Assembly: GCA_017552845.1 (NCBI GenBank) | Contig: JAFZOE010000230.1 | Location: forward strand, 1 to 10,108 | Reading direction: 5' to 3' | Length of the DNA stretch: 10,108 nt | Source: Clostridia bacterium | GTDB taxonomy: Bacteria > Bacillota > Clostridia > Oscillospirales > Acutalibacteraceae | Shown here: positions 1-6,720 of the stretch, in pieces | Layout: each line of letters starts with the position of its first letter | How positions within the stretch are numbered: the first letter of the stretch is position 1 | The notes under the pieces: model-generated | Database searches by the model: none | What the model was told of the DNA's origin: nothing | The model's input: the letters and a program-made list of their open reading frames with translations, nothing else | Position numbers and translations under genes: made by a program

Positions 1-64
1 CAAGGAACGTCAGCGTCTTTTCCATACTGTCAAAGTCGCAGGCCACGATCACATCCTTGCCCAT
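1..64 (-). CDS. pyrF: Orotidine-5'-phosphate decarboxylase, N-terminal fragment (runs off the window)
   Basis: Only the first 21 codons are in the window, reading MGKDVIVACDFDSMEKTLTF and continuing past the left edge. The VIVACDFDSMEKTL segment resembles the first beta strand and following helix of OMP decarboxylase, which usually reads (I/V)(I/V)ALD followed by a short acidic turn; here the usual Leu before the Asp is Cys. The enzyme converts orotidine 5'-phosphate to UMP in the cytoplasm, the last step of de novo UMP synthesis. The start is the ATG at 64-62, one base after the pyrD stop (TGA at 68-66), with a strong AAAGGAG at 74-80 nine bases upstream inside the end of pyrD. An ATG at 69-67 overlapping the pyrD stop is in a frame that closes after six codons and is not used. 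Position as the next gene of a pyr operon supports the call; the catalytic Asp/Lys residues lie outside the window. Confidence 0.85.
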   Translation of the reverse strand, partial: MGKDVIVACDFDSMEKTLTFL

Positions 65-65
65 G

Positions 66-974
66 TCATACCGCTCCTTTCAAATCATCCAGACTTCTGA
101 TCCCATACCTGTCCATCGCTGCAGGCAGATCCTCTATGATCTTCCGGCAGGCGCAGGGATCTGTCAGGTTGGCTGCGCCGATCTCCACTGCACAGGCGCC
201 GGCCATCATCATCTCCAGCACGTCTTCCGCAGTCGATACGCCGCCCATACCGATTACGGGAATTTTCACATTTGAGGTAACCTGATATACCATTCTCAGG
301 GCGACGGGGAAAATCGCGGGTCCCGAGAATCCGCCCATTTTATTCGCAATTATGGGGCGCTTTGTTCTGAGATCTATCCTCATACCGAGCAGGGTGTTTA
401 TCAGGCTTATGCCGTCAGCACCAGCTTCCTCGCATGCTTTTGCTATCGAAACTATATCGGTAACATTAGGCGAAAGTTTGATTATGACGGGCTTTTTTGT
501 TACCGCCTTTACGGCTTTTGTCACCTCTGCAGCGCTTTCGGGATTCGTTCCGAAGCTCATTCCGCCGCCGTGAACATTTGGGCAGCTGACATTGACCTCG
601 AGCCAGCCGACCTGCTCCTCTTTATCGAGTTTTTCGCAGGTATATGCGTAATCATCAACGGAGAAACCGCTGACATTTGCCATAACTTTTTTATTGAAAA
701 CAGCCTTCAGCTTCGGAAGTTCCCCGCTTATAACCTTATCCACGCCCGGATTCTGCAGACCGACCGCGTTTATCATCCCCGAGGTGCATTCGGCGATTCT
801 CGGGGTGGGATTGCCGAAACGGGCATCCTTTGTGGTTCCCTTGAAAGAAAAAGTTCCGAGAATATTTATATCGTAAAGCTCGGCGAATTCATAGCCGAAT
901 CCGAATGTTCCCGATGCGGGTATTACGGGATTGTCGAGCTCGATACCGCAGAGATTTACCTTTAATCTTTCCAT
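66..974 (-). CDS. pyrD: Dihydroorotate dehydrogenase class 1B, catalytic subunit
   Basis: This cytoplasmic FMN enzyme oxidises dihydroorotate to orotate. The 302-residue length is normal for class 1. Visible landmarks are the N-terminal GIELDNPVIPASGTFGFG (10-27), Lys45 in the SFKGTT turn, the substrate-contacting NAVGLQNPG (69-77), the active-site NVSCPN (128-133) with Cys131 as the catalytic base, the IIKLSPNVTDI strand (164-174), SLINT (190-194), and the FMN-phosphate loops GGFSGPA (214-220) and GMGGV (242-246). A Cys at the catalytic position is typical of class 1 enzymes; class 2 uses Ser. Together with the adjacent PyrK this marks the NAD+-dependent class 1B form. The ATG at 974-972 follows GGGGAG at 980-985 and lies inside the end of pyrK, so the genes overlap by 13 bases and are probably translationally coupled. 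The stop is one base from the pyrF start. Confidence 0.97.
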   Translation of the reverse strand: MERLKVNLCGIELDNPVIPASGTFGFGYEFAELYDINILGTFSFKGTTKDARFGNPTPRIAECTSGMINAVGLQNPGVDKVISGELPKLKAVFNKKVMANVSGFSVDDYAYTCEKLDKEEQVGWLEVNVSCPNVHGGGMSFGTNPESAAEVTKAVKAVTKKPVIIKLSPNVTDIVSIAKACEEAGADGISLINTLLGMRIDLRTKRPIIANKMGGFSGPAIFPVALRMVYQVTSNVKIPVIGMGGVSTAEDVLEMMMAGACAVEIGAANLTDPCACRKIIEDLPAAMDRYGIRSLDDLKGAV

Positions 975-1699
975 ATTATCTCCCCGCTTTCCATAACAGG
1001 ACCTTCTTTGCAGATTCGCTTGTTACCCGTGAGCGTTTTGCACGAACATCCCATACACGCGCCGAAACCGCAGCCCATGCGCTCCTCAAAACTGTATTGA
1101 CCCTCTGTCTTTACAACCTTGCTAAGCGCCCTGAACATCGGCTCGGGGCCGCAGGTATAGAAGAATGAATAGTCTACTTCTGGCAGAGCATCGGTGACAA
1201 AGCCTTTTTTGCCGTATGAACCGTCGGCGGTAACGATAATTGTTTCTGCGCCCGACGCTCTGAATTCATCCTCATAAAAAACTTCGTCTTTAGTGTTGAA
1301 GCCGAGTATCGCGGTAACCTTTTTGCCCTCGGCAATCAGTTTTTTCGCGAGATTGAACATCGGGGGGACACCGACTCCGCCGCCGATAAGCACGGGGCTC
1401 TCGCCGCTCTTCGCGGTATTGTAGCCGTTGCCGAGGCCGGTGAGTATATCGAGCGTTTCTCCTTCGCTCATCAGGGCAAGCTTTTCCGTTCCCCTGCCGA
1501 CAACCTTATATATCAGCGTAAGCTTTCCGCTCTCATAATCGCAGACGGAAATCGGTCTGCGCAGAAAGAATCCGTCAAGAGCAATGTTCACAAACTGACC
1601 GGGCGTGGTGATTTCGTCCGTATTGCCCGCGAGAATAAGTTCATAAACATCCTTCGCGATTTTTTTATTTGATTGTATCGTGAAAATTTCCTGTTTCAT
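962..1699 (-). CDS. pyrK: Dihydroorotate dehydrogenase B, electron-transfer subunit (FAD, 2Fe-2S)
   Basis: PyrK takes electrons from FMN of PyrD and passes them through a 2Fe-2S cluster and FAD to NAD+. The 245-residue protein has the ferredoxin-reductase layout. An N-terminal FAD-binding barrel carries RRPISV (47-52) and the GRGTEKL segment (68-74). The NAD(P)-binding Rossmann half begins at LIGGGVGVPPM (104-114) and includes YTCGPEPM (181-188). A C-terminal cluster-binding segment, EERMGCGFGACMGCSCKT, provides Cys210, Cys215 and Cys218, with Cys230 from RICKEGPV as the fourth ligand. All four ligands are present. The start ATG (1699-1697) lies six bases after the pyrC stop, and the nearest GGAG is at 1712-1715, inside the end of pyrC and rather distant (12 nt), so coupled translation from pyrC is likely. 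The 3' end overlaps pyrD by 13 bases. Confidence 0.96.
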   Translation of the reverse strand: MKQEIFTIQSNKKIAKDVYELILAGNTDEITTPGQFVNIALDGFFLRRPISVCDYESGKLTLIYKVVGRGTEKLALMSEGETLDILTGLGNGYNTAKSGESPVLIGGGVGVPPMFNLAKKLIAEGKKVTAILGFNTKDEVFYEDEFRASGAETIIVTADGSYGKKGFVTDALPEVDYSFFYTCGPEPMFRALSKVVKTEGQYSFEERMGCGFGACMGCSCKTLTGNKRICKEGPVMESGEIIWKD

Positions 1700-1705
1700 A
1701 TTACT

Positions 1706-2902
1706 TCAAATCTCCGAATATACCGTTTTGCCTCTGCAGACCGTCAGCACGCATCTGCCGTAAACCTCATCGCCGTCAAACGGCGTCGCTCTGCCTTTTG
1801 AGAGGAATTTCTCCGAGTCTATTCTATAAGGCGTTGATACTTCAAACACAGTGAAATCATCGCCCGTATCTATCGAAAAACGCTTTTTGGGATTGTCGCA
1901 GAGCAGGTCTGCGAGCTTTTCTTCGCTTATGATTCCTGTTTTCACAAGCTTTGTCCAGAGCACGGGAAAAGCCGTTTCAAGCCCGACAATACCCATAAGG
2001 CTCCCCGCGAGTCCCTTTGATTTCTCCTCTGCGGAATGCGGGGCATGGTCGGTCGCAATCATATCAATTGTGCCGTCTTTTATTCCCTCAATCAGCGCCG
2101 CCTTATCCTCGGCTGAGCGCAGGGGCGGATTCATCTTGAATCTGCCGTCCTCAATCAGGTCATCCTCACAAAGGGCAAGGTAATGCGGGCCGGTCTCGCA
2201 GGTGATATTCACGCCGCGCGCCTTGGCATCTCTTATCAGAGCTACGCTCTCCTTCGTTGATATATGGCAGACGTGATAGGCGCAACCCGTCTTTTCACAC
2301 AGAACTATATCCCTTTCAATCTGCTTGTATTCGCTCGCGCTTGAGATTCCTTTATGACCGTGAGCCGCGGCATATCTGCCCTCGTGAATATATCCGCCGT
2401 TAAGGAGCGAATTATCTTCGCAGTGGGCGGCGATAATTTTGCCGAGAGCCTTCGCTTTAAGCATTGCGCTCTCCATCATTTCACCCGCCTGAACTCCTCT
2501 GCCGTCATCCGAGAAGCCGCAGACAAACGGGCTCATTTCGTCCATATCCGAGAGAGCGGCGCCCTCTTCGTTTCTTGTTATCGTGCCGTAGGGAATCACG
2601 CGAACAGGTGATTTTTCCGCGGCGTCAAGTTCGATTTTAAGATTATCGAGGCAGTCGGGCGCGGGCTTCAGATTAGGCATCGGGCAGACTGCCGTATATC
2701 CGCCGTGAGCCGCTGCGGCAGAGCCTGTTTCAACTGTCTCCTTATAACAAAATCCCGGCTCTCTGAAATGAACGTGAACATCACAGAAACCGGGAAAAAT
2801 AATATATTCTTTTTCAATTTCGGGCACGAATCCCGCAAGAGATAAATAGTCCAAGGCGAATTTTTCAATGCTCTTATACTTTTCGCTTACAACTCTGATC
2901 AT
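1706..2902 (-). CDS. pyrC: Dihydroorotase (type I amidohydrolase)
   Basis: Dihydroorotase closes carbamoyl-aspartate to dihydroorotate in the cytoplasm, the step before PyrDK. Metal ligands and active-site residues of the amidohydrolase barrel are visible: DVHVHFREPG (41-50) with His43 and His45, the bridging Asp of FSDDG (130-134), His160 in AAHCED, His213 in CHIS, and Asp285 in ATDHAPHS. The binuclear-zinc type I enzyme is indicated by FREPG and the FSDDG Asp rather than a carboxylated Lys. The protein has 398 residues against roughly 425-430 for Bacillus-type enzymes; the difference is at the N-terminus, where the usual first strands of the small beta domain are replaced by a helical-looking MIRVVSEKYKSIEKFALDYL. 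The start ATG (2902-2900) has CGGAG at 2909-2913, six bases away. First gene of the operon, with its own promoter and a flanking inverted repeat. Confidence 0.95.
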   Translation of the reverse strand: MIRVVSEKYKSIEKFALDYLSLAGFVPEIEKEYIIFPGFCDVHVHFREPGFCYKETVETGSAAAAHGGYTAVCPMPNLKPAPDCLDNLKIELDAAEKSPVRVIPYGTITRNEEGAALSDMDEMSPFVCGFSDDGRGVQAGEMMESAMLKAKALGKIIAAHCEDNSLLNGGYIHEGRYAAAHGHKGISSASEYKQIERDIVLCEKTGCAYHVCHISTKESVALIRDAKARGVNITCETGPHYLALCEDDLIEDGRFKMNPPLRSAEDKAALIEGIKDGTIDMIATDHAPHSAEEKSKGLAGSLMGIVGLETAFPVLWTKLVKTGIISEEKLADLLCDNPKKRFSIDTGDDFTVFEVSTPYRIDSEKFLSKGRATPFDGDEVYGRCVLTVCRGKTVYSEI

Positions 2903-2905
2903 TTT

Positions 2906-2965
2906 GCACTCCGTATGAATAAATTATTCTCTTGCTCATCCTTTTTATTTTATCATACGGAGCGC
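2906..2965. repeat. Inverted repeat flanking the pyrC promoter/RBS region (arms 2906-2918 and 2953-2965)
   Basis: The arms CTCCGTATGA (2909-2918) and TCATACGGAG (2953-2962) are perfectly complementary. Adding the outer bases gives 13 positions with one mismatch, which would be a G-U pair in minus-strand RNA. The loop is 34 nt. One arm contains the pyrC Shine-Dalgarno CGGAG; the other lies in the -10/-35 spacer of the pyrC promoter. A transcript started at that promoter would lack the promoter-side arm, whereas read-through from the hydrolase gene would contain both and could bury the ribosome binding site. There is no U-tract, so it is not a standard terminator. A protein operator is the alternative reading. 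Confidence 0.7.
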
Positions 2966-2976
2966 CCGGTTGTCAA
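2947..2976 (-). promoter_or_regulatory. Sigma-A promoter of the pyrCKDF operon
   Basis: On the minus strand a perfect -35 TTGACA (2976-2971) is followed after 18 bases by TAAAAT (2952-2947), preceded by TG-A, an extended -10. The start of transcription should lie near 2940, giving a leader of about 38 nt to the pyrC ATG. That is too short for a PyrR-type attenuator, so control is more likely at the DNA level or through the overlapping inverted repeat. The -35 lies only five bases beyond the stop of the hydrolase gene. Confidence 0.85.
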
Positions 2977-2980
2977 TATT

Positions 2981-4876
2981 TCAGGCAAATATCTTCGTCA
3001 GGGAATTGAACCAGTAATAGACAACGTTATATATCATCGAGAGAAATTCATTGAGACCGAGTTTTTTGAGAATTCCGCTGAGAACGGGGCCGATAAGTTT
3101 ATTGAGAAGCGATTCGTGAACAGTGACATATCCGCCGTCGAAATCAACATCATCACCGTTCATCAGGGTATAGCTCTGGACTCTGTAGCCGGCGGGCGTG
3201 ACGGTATCAAAGAGATAGGTGACCGTGATATCGACAAGCTTTTTGCTGACCGCGGGGATTTCGCCGGTGAAGGGAATCTCAACCGTCTCGCCGGGATTCA
3301 GCGTTTTCGGAGTTATCCTGAAATTCAGATCAAGGCCGTTTGCCGTTATCGAGGTTATTGTAACCTTTGCTTTATCGCAGCAGTTTTTGACAATCAGCGC
3401 GGTTGCGCCCTCGTCAATGTAGCCGGGCAGGCAACCCTTGAATTCGGTATAAACGCTGAGAGCGGCGCTCTCGGAATCCCTGAACTGCGGGAAGCGCGGA
3501 TCGGAATAGACATCCTGTATCTTATCGTCAAGCACTGTCCGCATCATAAATTCAAACACATGCGGATCGTAAATCATCATGCCGTGGAACATCCCCTCGA
3601 CAAACCAGGTGTTGTCGGGAAGATAGGCGGTCGAGGCATCGACGGTCATCGCGGGATTGACTTTATATTTGCCGCCGCATTCGTTGACCTGAGTGTAGCC
3701 GTCGGCAAATCTCGAGCCGAGCGGGGCGCAAGTGGCGCCGGTTGAGCTCAGGGTGGTGATGATGCCGTCCGAATTCTCGGCAAGGCCGGTGACTATCGAC
3801 TGACCTGTGCCTGCAACGATATTTATATTCATGCCGTTTTCGAGGCAGGAGGTGAATGCCTCGCGGACCTTCGGCTGAATTTCATAATGGTATCTGTCCG
3901 AAACCTCAATAAGCCCCGCGTTTGCTTCGGTATCAAGGCGGAGTGCCTTCGCCTCCTCATATCTGTCGGCGGGGACGAAATCCCAGATGCTGCCCCAGTT
4001 GCCGATAACTTCGAGCACATAGGGAATCAGCTTATTGCATATCTGATCGAGGAAACCGAGCTGCTGAGCCTTGAGGAGCCAGTCATAATCCGCCTCCACA
4101 GCGTTGCCGTATTCGATGAATCTCGCGATGCAGTCCTCGTCGAGGTGGACGTCGCCCATCAGCGCATCAAACGCAAAACCCGCGCCCGAGACTGCGGGGA
4201 CGGCAAGCGTCGCGTTGACTATATCATTCTTTTCGCCGTGAAGCGCGAGGTAGGTCGAGACTGTCTGTCCGCCGTGACTGATGGCGATAATATTGACCTT
4301 ATCCTTGCCCGTATATTCCTTGACGGATTCAATGAATTCATCAAGCTGCTCCGCGCAGAATTCGCTGCCCATGCGGAAATCATCGGTGAAATTATAAATG
4401 TTCTCATAACCGGTGTATTTTGCAATCTCCGCGGCAATTTTCGGCTCGCTGCAGTAGCCGCCCTCGGGATGGCGTTCAAGAATCGCGGCGTAGCACATAT
4501 CCTCTGCACTTGTGTAATACCTTTCAAGCGGATGAACGCTTGAACCGTCGGGATTGCAGGGAAGCTCGGCGCACATTTCTATTATTCCCTCGCCGATGTA
4601 TTTGGCGATTTTATCGGCGTTGCCGACAGTCATCGCGCCGAGTGAAATGCCGAGCTCGGCAATGCTTTCAAGCACCATCGGGCCGATTTTGCCGAAATCC
4701 AGACCCCAGGCCTGCTTGCCGGTTTCGGTATCATACATAAATGACGAGCTGTAACCCGGAACGAGAATTACCGGGTAGCCGTTGTATTCGATATCATCCT
4801 GCTTCGCGCTCGCCGCAAGAGAGCAGACTGAAAACGCGATAATTACGCTGAGAATTACGCAGAGGACTTTTTTCAT
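2981..4876 (-). CDS. Secreted alpha/beta hydrolase, lipase/acyltransferase-like, with C-terminal beta domain
   Basis: A 631-residue exported protein. A signal peptide (residues 1-24, MKKVLCVILSVIIAFSVCSL then an ASA cleavage site) precedes an alpha/beta-hydrolase domain. The first strand and oxyanion turn read YPVILVPGYSSS (34-45). The nucleophile elbow is VNIIAISHGGQ (194-204), with Ser200 in an I-S-H-G-G form of G-x-S-x-G in which the first Gly is Ala. VEGMFHGMM (427-434) offers His431 as the probable catalytic His; the acid cannot be assigned with confidence. The arrangement resembles LCAT/PGAP1-like lipases and acyltransferases acting on lipids or acylated surface polymers. After about residue 490 an Ig-like beta region follows (ALIVKNCCDKAKVTITSI ... 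GETVEIPF), then a hydrophobic C-terminal helix (588-631) that could bind membrane. The start follows TTGGGGTTG. Substrate unknown. It has its own promoter and no obvious terminator before pyrC. Confidence 0.8.
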   Translation of the reverse strand: MKKVLCVILSVIIAFSVCSLAASAKQDDIEYNGYPVILVPGYSSSFMYDTETGKQAWGLDFGKIGPMVLESIAELGISLGAMTVGNADKIAKYIGEGIIEMCAELPCNPDGSSVHPLERYYTSAEDMCYAAILERHPEGGYCSEPKIAAEIAKYTGYENIYNFTDDFRMGSEFCAEQLDEFIESVKEYTGKDKVNIIAISHGGQTVSTYLALHGEKNDIVNATLAVPAVSGAGFAFDALMGDVHLDEDCIARFIEYGNAVEADYDWLLKAQQLGFLDQICNKLIPYVLEVIGNWGSIWDFVPADRYEEAKALRLDTEANAGLIEVSDRYHYEIQPKVREAFTSCLENGMNINIVAGTGQSIVTGLAENSDGIITTLSSTGATCAPLGSRFADGYTQVNECGGKYKVNPAMTVDASTAYLPDNTWFVEGMFHGMMIYDPHVFEFMMRTVLDDKIQDVYSDPRFPQFRDSESAALSVYTEFKGCLPGYIDEGATALIVKNCCDKAKVTITSITANGLDLNFRITPKTLNPGETVEIPFTGEIPAVSKKLVDITVTYLFDTVTPAGYRVQSYTLMNGDDVDFDGGYVTVHESLLNKLIGPVLSGILKKLGLNEFLSMIYNVVYYWFNSLTKIFA

Positions 4877-4914
4877 TTTTTCAACCCCAATCGGATATTT
4901 TTCTTATCCTGTTT

Positions 4915-4923
4915 ATTATATCA
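4915..4923 (-). promoter_or_regulatory. Extended -10 promoter of the secreted hydrolase
   Basis: The minus strand reads TGATATAAT, a perfect TATAAT (4920-4915) with the TGN extension. No good TTGACA lies 16-18 bases upstream, where the sequence is GC-rich, so the promoter probably relies on the extended -10 or on an activator. Predicted start near 4908, leader about 32 nt. The extension overlaps one copy of the TCACAAA direct repeat. Confidence 0.65.
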
Positions 4924-4990
4924 CAAATTCTGCGCCGGGCTTTATTATTTTTATTTTTGTAAACATTTCACAAACGAGCCGGGGCTTATT
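4921..4990. repeat. Imperfect direct repeat between divergent promoters (4921-4946 and 4968-4990)
   Basis: Two copies of TCACAAA followed by a GCCGGG(G)C-TT(T)ATT block occur 47 bp apart: TCACAAA at 4921 with GCCGGGC at 4934, and TCACAAA at 4968 with GCCGGGGC at 4978. The gap inside the unit differs by a few bases (6 vs 3). One copy abuts the hydrolase -10; the other lies about 35 bp upstream of the -35 of the PII-like/antiporter promoter. The layout would suit binding sites for one regulator of both divergent units. The region 4877-5077 otherwise holds only the two promoters. Confidence 0.4.
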
Positions 4991-5024
4991 TATAAAAAAT
5001 CACCGTGTTTTTATGCCTGCGATA

Positions 5025-5053
5025 TTGAAAATACGGCCCGCGGGTGATAGAAT
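5025..5053 (+). promoter_or_regulatory. Promoter of the PII-like/antiporter operon
   Basis: TTGAAA (5025-5030), a 17-base spacer and TAGAAT (5048-5053), with TGA before the -10 (extended). The start should fall near 5060, leaving a leader of under 20 nt that contains little more than the ribosome binding site. Confidence 0.8.
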
Positions 5054-5077
5054 GATTGCAGAAGGAGAGATTATGAT

Positions 5078-5413
5078 ATGAAACTTGTCACGATAATTCT
5101 CAATAAAACCGAATGCCTCGACGAACTGCTCGAAACATTCAGGGATAATAATCTGCCCGGCGCAACTATAATCGACAGCAAGGGCATGATTCAGGAGCTG
5201 AATGACAGCAACGACGTCCGCATCGTCGGCTCCCTGCGCGGCTTATTCACGCCCGAACATAACGAAAACAAAACGATTCTCATGGTCGCCCGCGACGAGG
5301 ATATCAAGGTCATTTCCCGCATTCTCAACGAGGCGACAGGCGGCCTTAGCAAGCCCGACACGGGCATTATGTTTACCCTGCCGATAGATTATCTGGAGGG
5401 AATGGCTCACTGA
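5078..5413 (+). CDS. PII-like signalling protein (GlnB-superfamily fold), antiporter partner
   Basis: A 111-residue soluble protein with the double beta-alpha-beta pattern of the PII superfamily: MKLVTIILNK strand (1-9), helix CLDELLETFRDNN (13-25), strand GATIIDSKGM (28-37), a loop (38-63) in the place of the T-loop, strand KTILMVARD (65-73), helix EDIKVISRILNEA (74-86), and a C-terminal GGLSKPDTGIMFTLPIDYLEGM that matches the PII pattern of a Gly-rich turn, a T-G-x-x-F strand and a Pro. The central loop lacks the Tyr of canonical uridylylated GlnB, and I see none of the usual ATP/2-oxoglutarate signature, so this is a divergent PII-like protein rather than GlnB/GlnK. AAGGAGA (5062-5068) sits nine bases before the ATG. 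The stop TGA shares its last base with the ATG of the antiporter gene, implying coupled translation and a direct partnership, as for GlnK-AmtB or SbtB-SbtA. The ligand is unknown. Confidence 0.75.
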   Translation: MKLVTIILNKTECLDELLETFRDNNLPGATIIDSKGMIQELNDSNDVRIVGSLRGLFTPEHNENKTILMVARDEDIKVISRILNEATGGLSKPDTGIMFTLPIDYLEGMAH

Positions 5414-6606
5414 TGTTAGACCTTGCAAATGTAATCAAACTCAACACCTTCACCGACCTCGCGCTGATGATATTCTGCGGAATGGCGATGGGACGGCTGG
5501 TAAAAAGAATCAAACTGCCGAATGTTACGGGATATCTCATCGCAGGTCTGATTCTGGGGCCGTCAATCCTCGGCTTGCTGAGCGAAGGTTTCCTTGATAA
5601 GATTTCAATAATATCCGACTGCGCGCTCGGTTTCATCGCTTTTTCAATAGGCAACGAATTCAAGCTCTCATATTTCAAGCGCGTGGGTATCACACCGATA
5701 ATGATAGCAATTCTCGAATCTCTCTTTGCGGTCGGAATAGTTGCGGGAATTCTGATTCCCGTGACGGGTAATCTCAGATTCTCGCTCGTTCTCTCGTCAA
5801 TAGCGGCGGCGACAGCTCCTGCGGCGACAATAATGGTAATCAAGCAGTATAAGGCAAAAGGCCCCGTGACCGAAACACTGCTCTCGGTAGTCGCTCTCGA
5901 TGACGCGACGGCGCTGATTATGTATTCGCTCGCCGCCGCGGCGGCCGCGGCAATTTCGGGCAAGGGCGCATCCACCGGTCAGCTGATTCTCTCGCCCGCG
6001 ATTGAAATATTCGGCGCAATTGCGGCTGGCGCGGCTCTCGGCTTCATCTTCCTGCTTCCGCTCAAATTCTTCAAGAAGACCGGAAACAGAACCGCTCTGA
6101 CAGTCGGATTCATCTTCCTCGGACTCGGGCTCTCACAGCTCTGCGGATTCTCCTCACTGCTGCTGTGTATGTCGCTCGGCGCGATAATCGCGAATTTCTC
6201 CTCGGATGTCAATAAGCTTATGGATATTTCGGATAATATCACGCCCCCCGTATTTATGCTGTTCTTTGTCGCTTCGGGCGCAGGTCTTAATATTAAAGTC
6301 CTGCCGACGGTCGGTATAGTCGGCGCGATATATATAGTATTCAGAGTAATCGGTAAGATGCTGGGCACAACTCTCGGCGCGGTAATCTGCAAGGCGGATG
6401 CGAACATCAAAAAATATCTCGGCCCCGCGCTCATGCCCCAGGCGGGCGTCGCGATAGGCCTCTCACTCGTCGCGGGCCAGGCATTCCCCGAATACGCATC
6501 TCAGATACGAGCAGTCATCCTCTGCGCTACGCTCATATATGAGCTCGTCGGCCCCGGCGTCTCCAAAGCCTGCCTCAAAAAAGCCGGCGAAATCAAAGAG
6601 GTATAA
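5413..6606 (+). CDS. CPA2-type cation/proton antiporter (Na+/H+ exchanger family), no RCK domain
   Basis: A 397-residue, strongly hydrophobic inner-membrane protein of about 12-13 segments. The N-terminal half shows LPNVTGYLIAGLILGPSILG (35-54), the usual CPA2 opening. TAPAA (134-138) sits at the unwound crossover helix, and VVALDDATAL (159-168) holds Asp163-Asp164, the double-Asp motif of electrogenic CPA2 exchangers. FRVIGKMLG (310-318) supplies Arg311 and Lys315, and GPALMPQAGVAIGL (337-350) is the last crossover. The chain ends with a short cationic tail (KKAGEIKEV) after the final helix, so the TrkA/RCK regulatory domain found in Kef proteins is absent. The upstream PII-like protein probably supplies control instead. 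The ATG at 5413 overlaps the PII-like stop by one base (TGATG). Probable role: Na+ or K+ exchange for H+, in pH or salt homeostasis. The transported ion cannot be read from sequence. Confidence 0.9.
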   Translation: MLDLANVIKLNTFTDLALMIFCGMAMGRLVKRIKLPNVTGYLIAGLILGPSILGLLSEGFLDKISIISDCALGFIAFSIGNEFKLSYFKRVGITPIMIAILESLFAVGIVAGILIPVTGNLRFSLVLSSIAAATAPAATIMVIKQYKAKGPVTETLLSVVALDDATALIMYSLAAAAAAAISGKGASTGQLILSPAIEIFGAIAAGAALGFIFLLPLKFFKKTGNRTALTVGFIFLGLGLSQLCGFSSLLLCMSLGAIIANFSSDVNKLMDISDNITPPVFMLFFVASGAGLNIKVLPTVGIVGAIYIVFRVIGKMLGTTLGAVICKADANIKKYLGPALMPQAGVAIGLSLVAGQAFPEYASQIRAVILCATLIYELVGPGVSKACLKKAGEIKEV

Positions 6607-6662
6607 AAGCGGCGTTCTTTATAAAAATAAACAGATAATTATTAATCAAGCTCTTTACCCGC

Positions 6663-6681
6663 GGGCGGATAATATCCGCCC
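6663..6681. repeat. REP-like GC-rich palindrome
   Basis: GGGCGGATA-A-TATCCGCCC is a 9-bp perfect palindrome around one base, flanked by CCGC on one side and CCTACGA on the other. On the minus strand it begins CGTAGGGGCGGAT, a form I recall from dispersed palindromes in clostridial and gut-metagenome intergenic DNA. It lies between the antiporter stop and the terminator and is not followed by a U-tract. Only one copy is in the window, so a dispersed repeat family is inference. Confidence 0.5.
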
Positions 6682-6720
6682 CTACGAAAGCTTGTTAAAA
6701 TTAAGCCTAACAAAAAGCAA

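Noticed and set aside
2903..2946. PyrR-type attenuator in front of the pyr operon
   Set aside because: The predicted leader is about 38 nt, has no terminator/antiterminator pair and no recognisable PyrR binding loop.
2915..3745. Long plus-strand open frame of 276 codons opposite the secreted hydrolase
   Set aside because: It lies wholly antisense to a gene with a signal peptide and hydrolase motifs, starts inside the pyrC promoter region, has no recognisable domain, and has the composition expected of a shadow frame. The same applies to the frame at 3887-4543.
5373..5975. Minus-strand 200-codon frame within the PII-like/antiporter operon
   Set aside because: Antisense shadow of the antiporter, whose DD motif and membrane pattern make the plus-strand reading secure.
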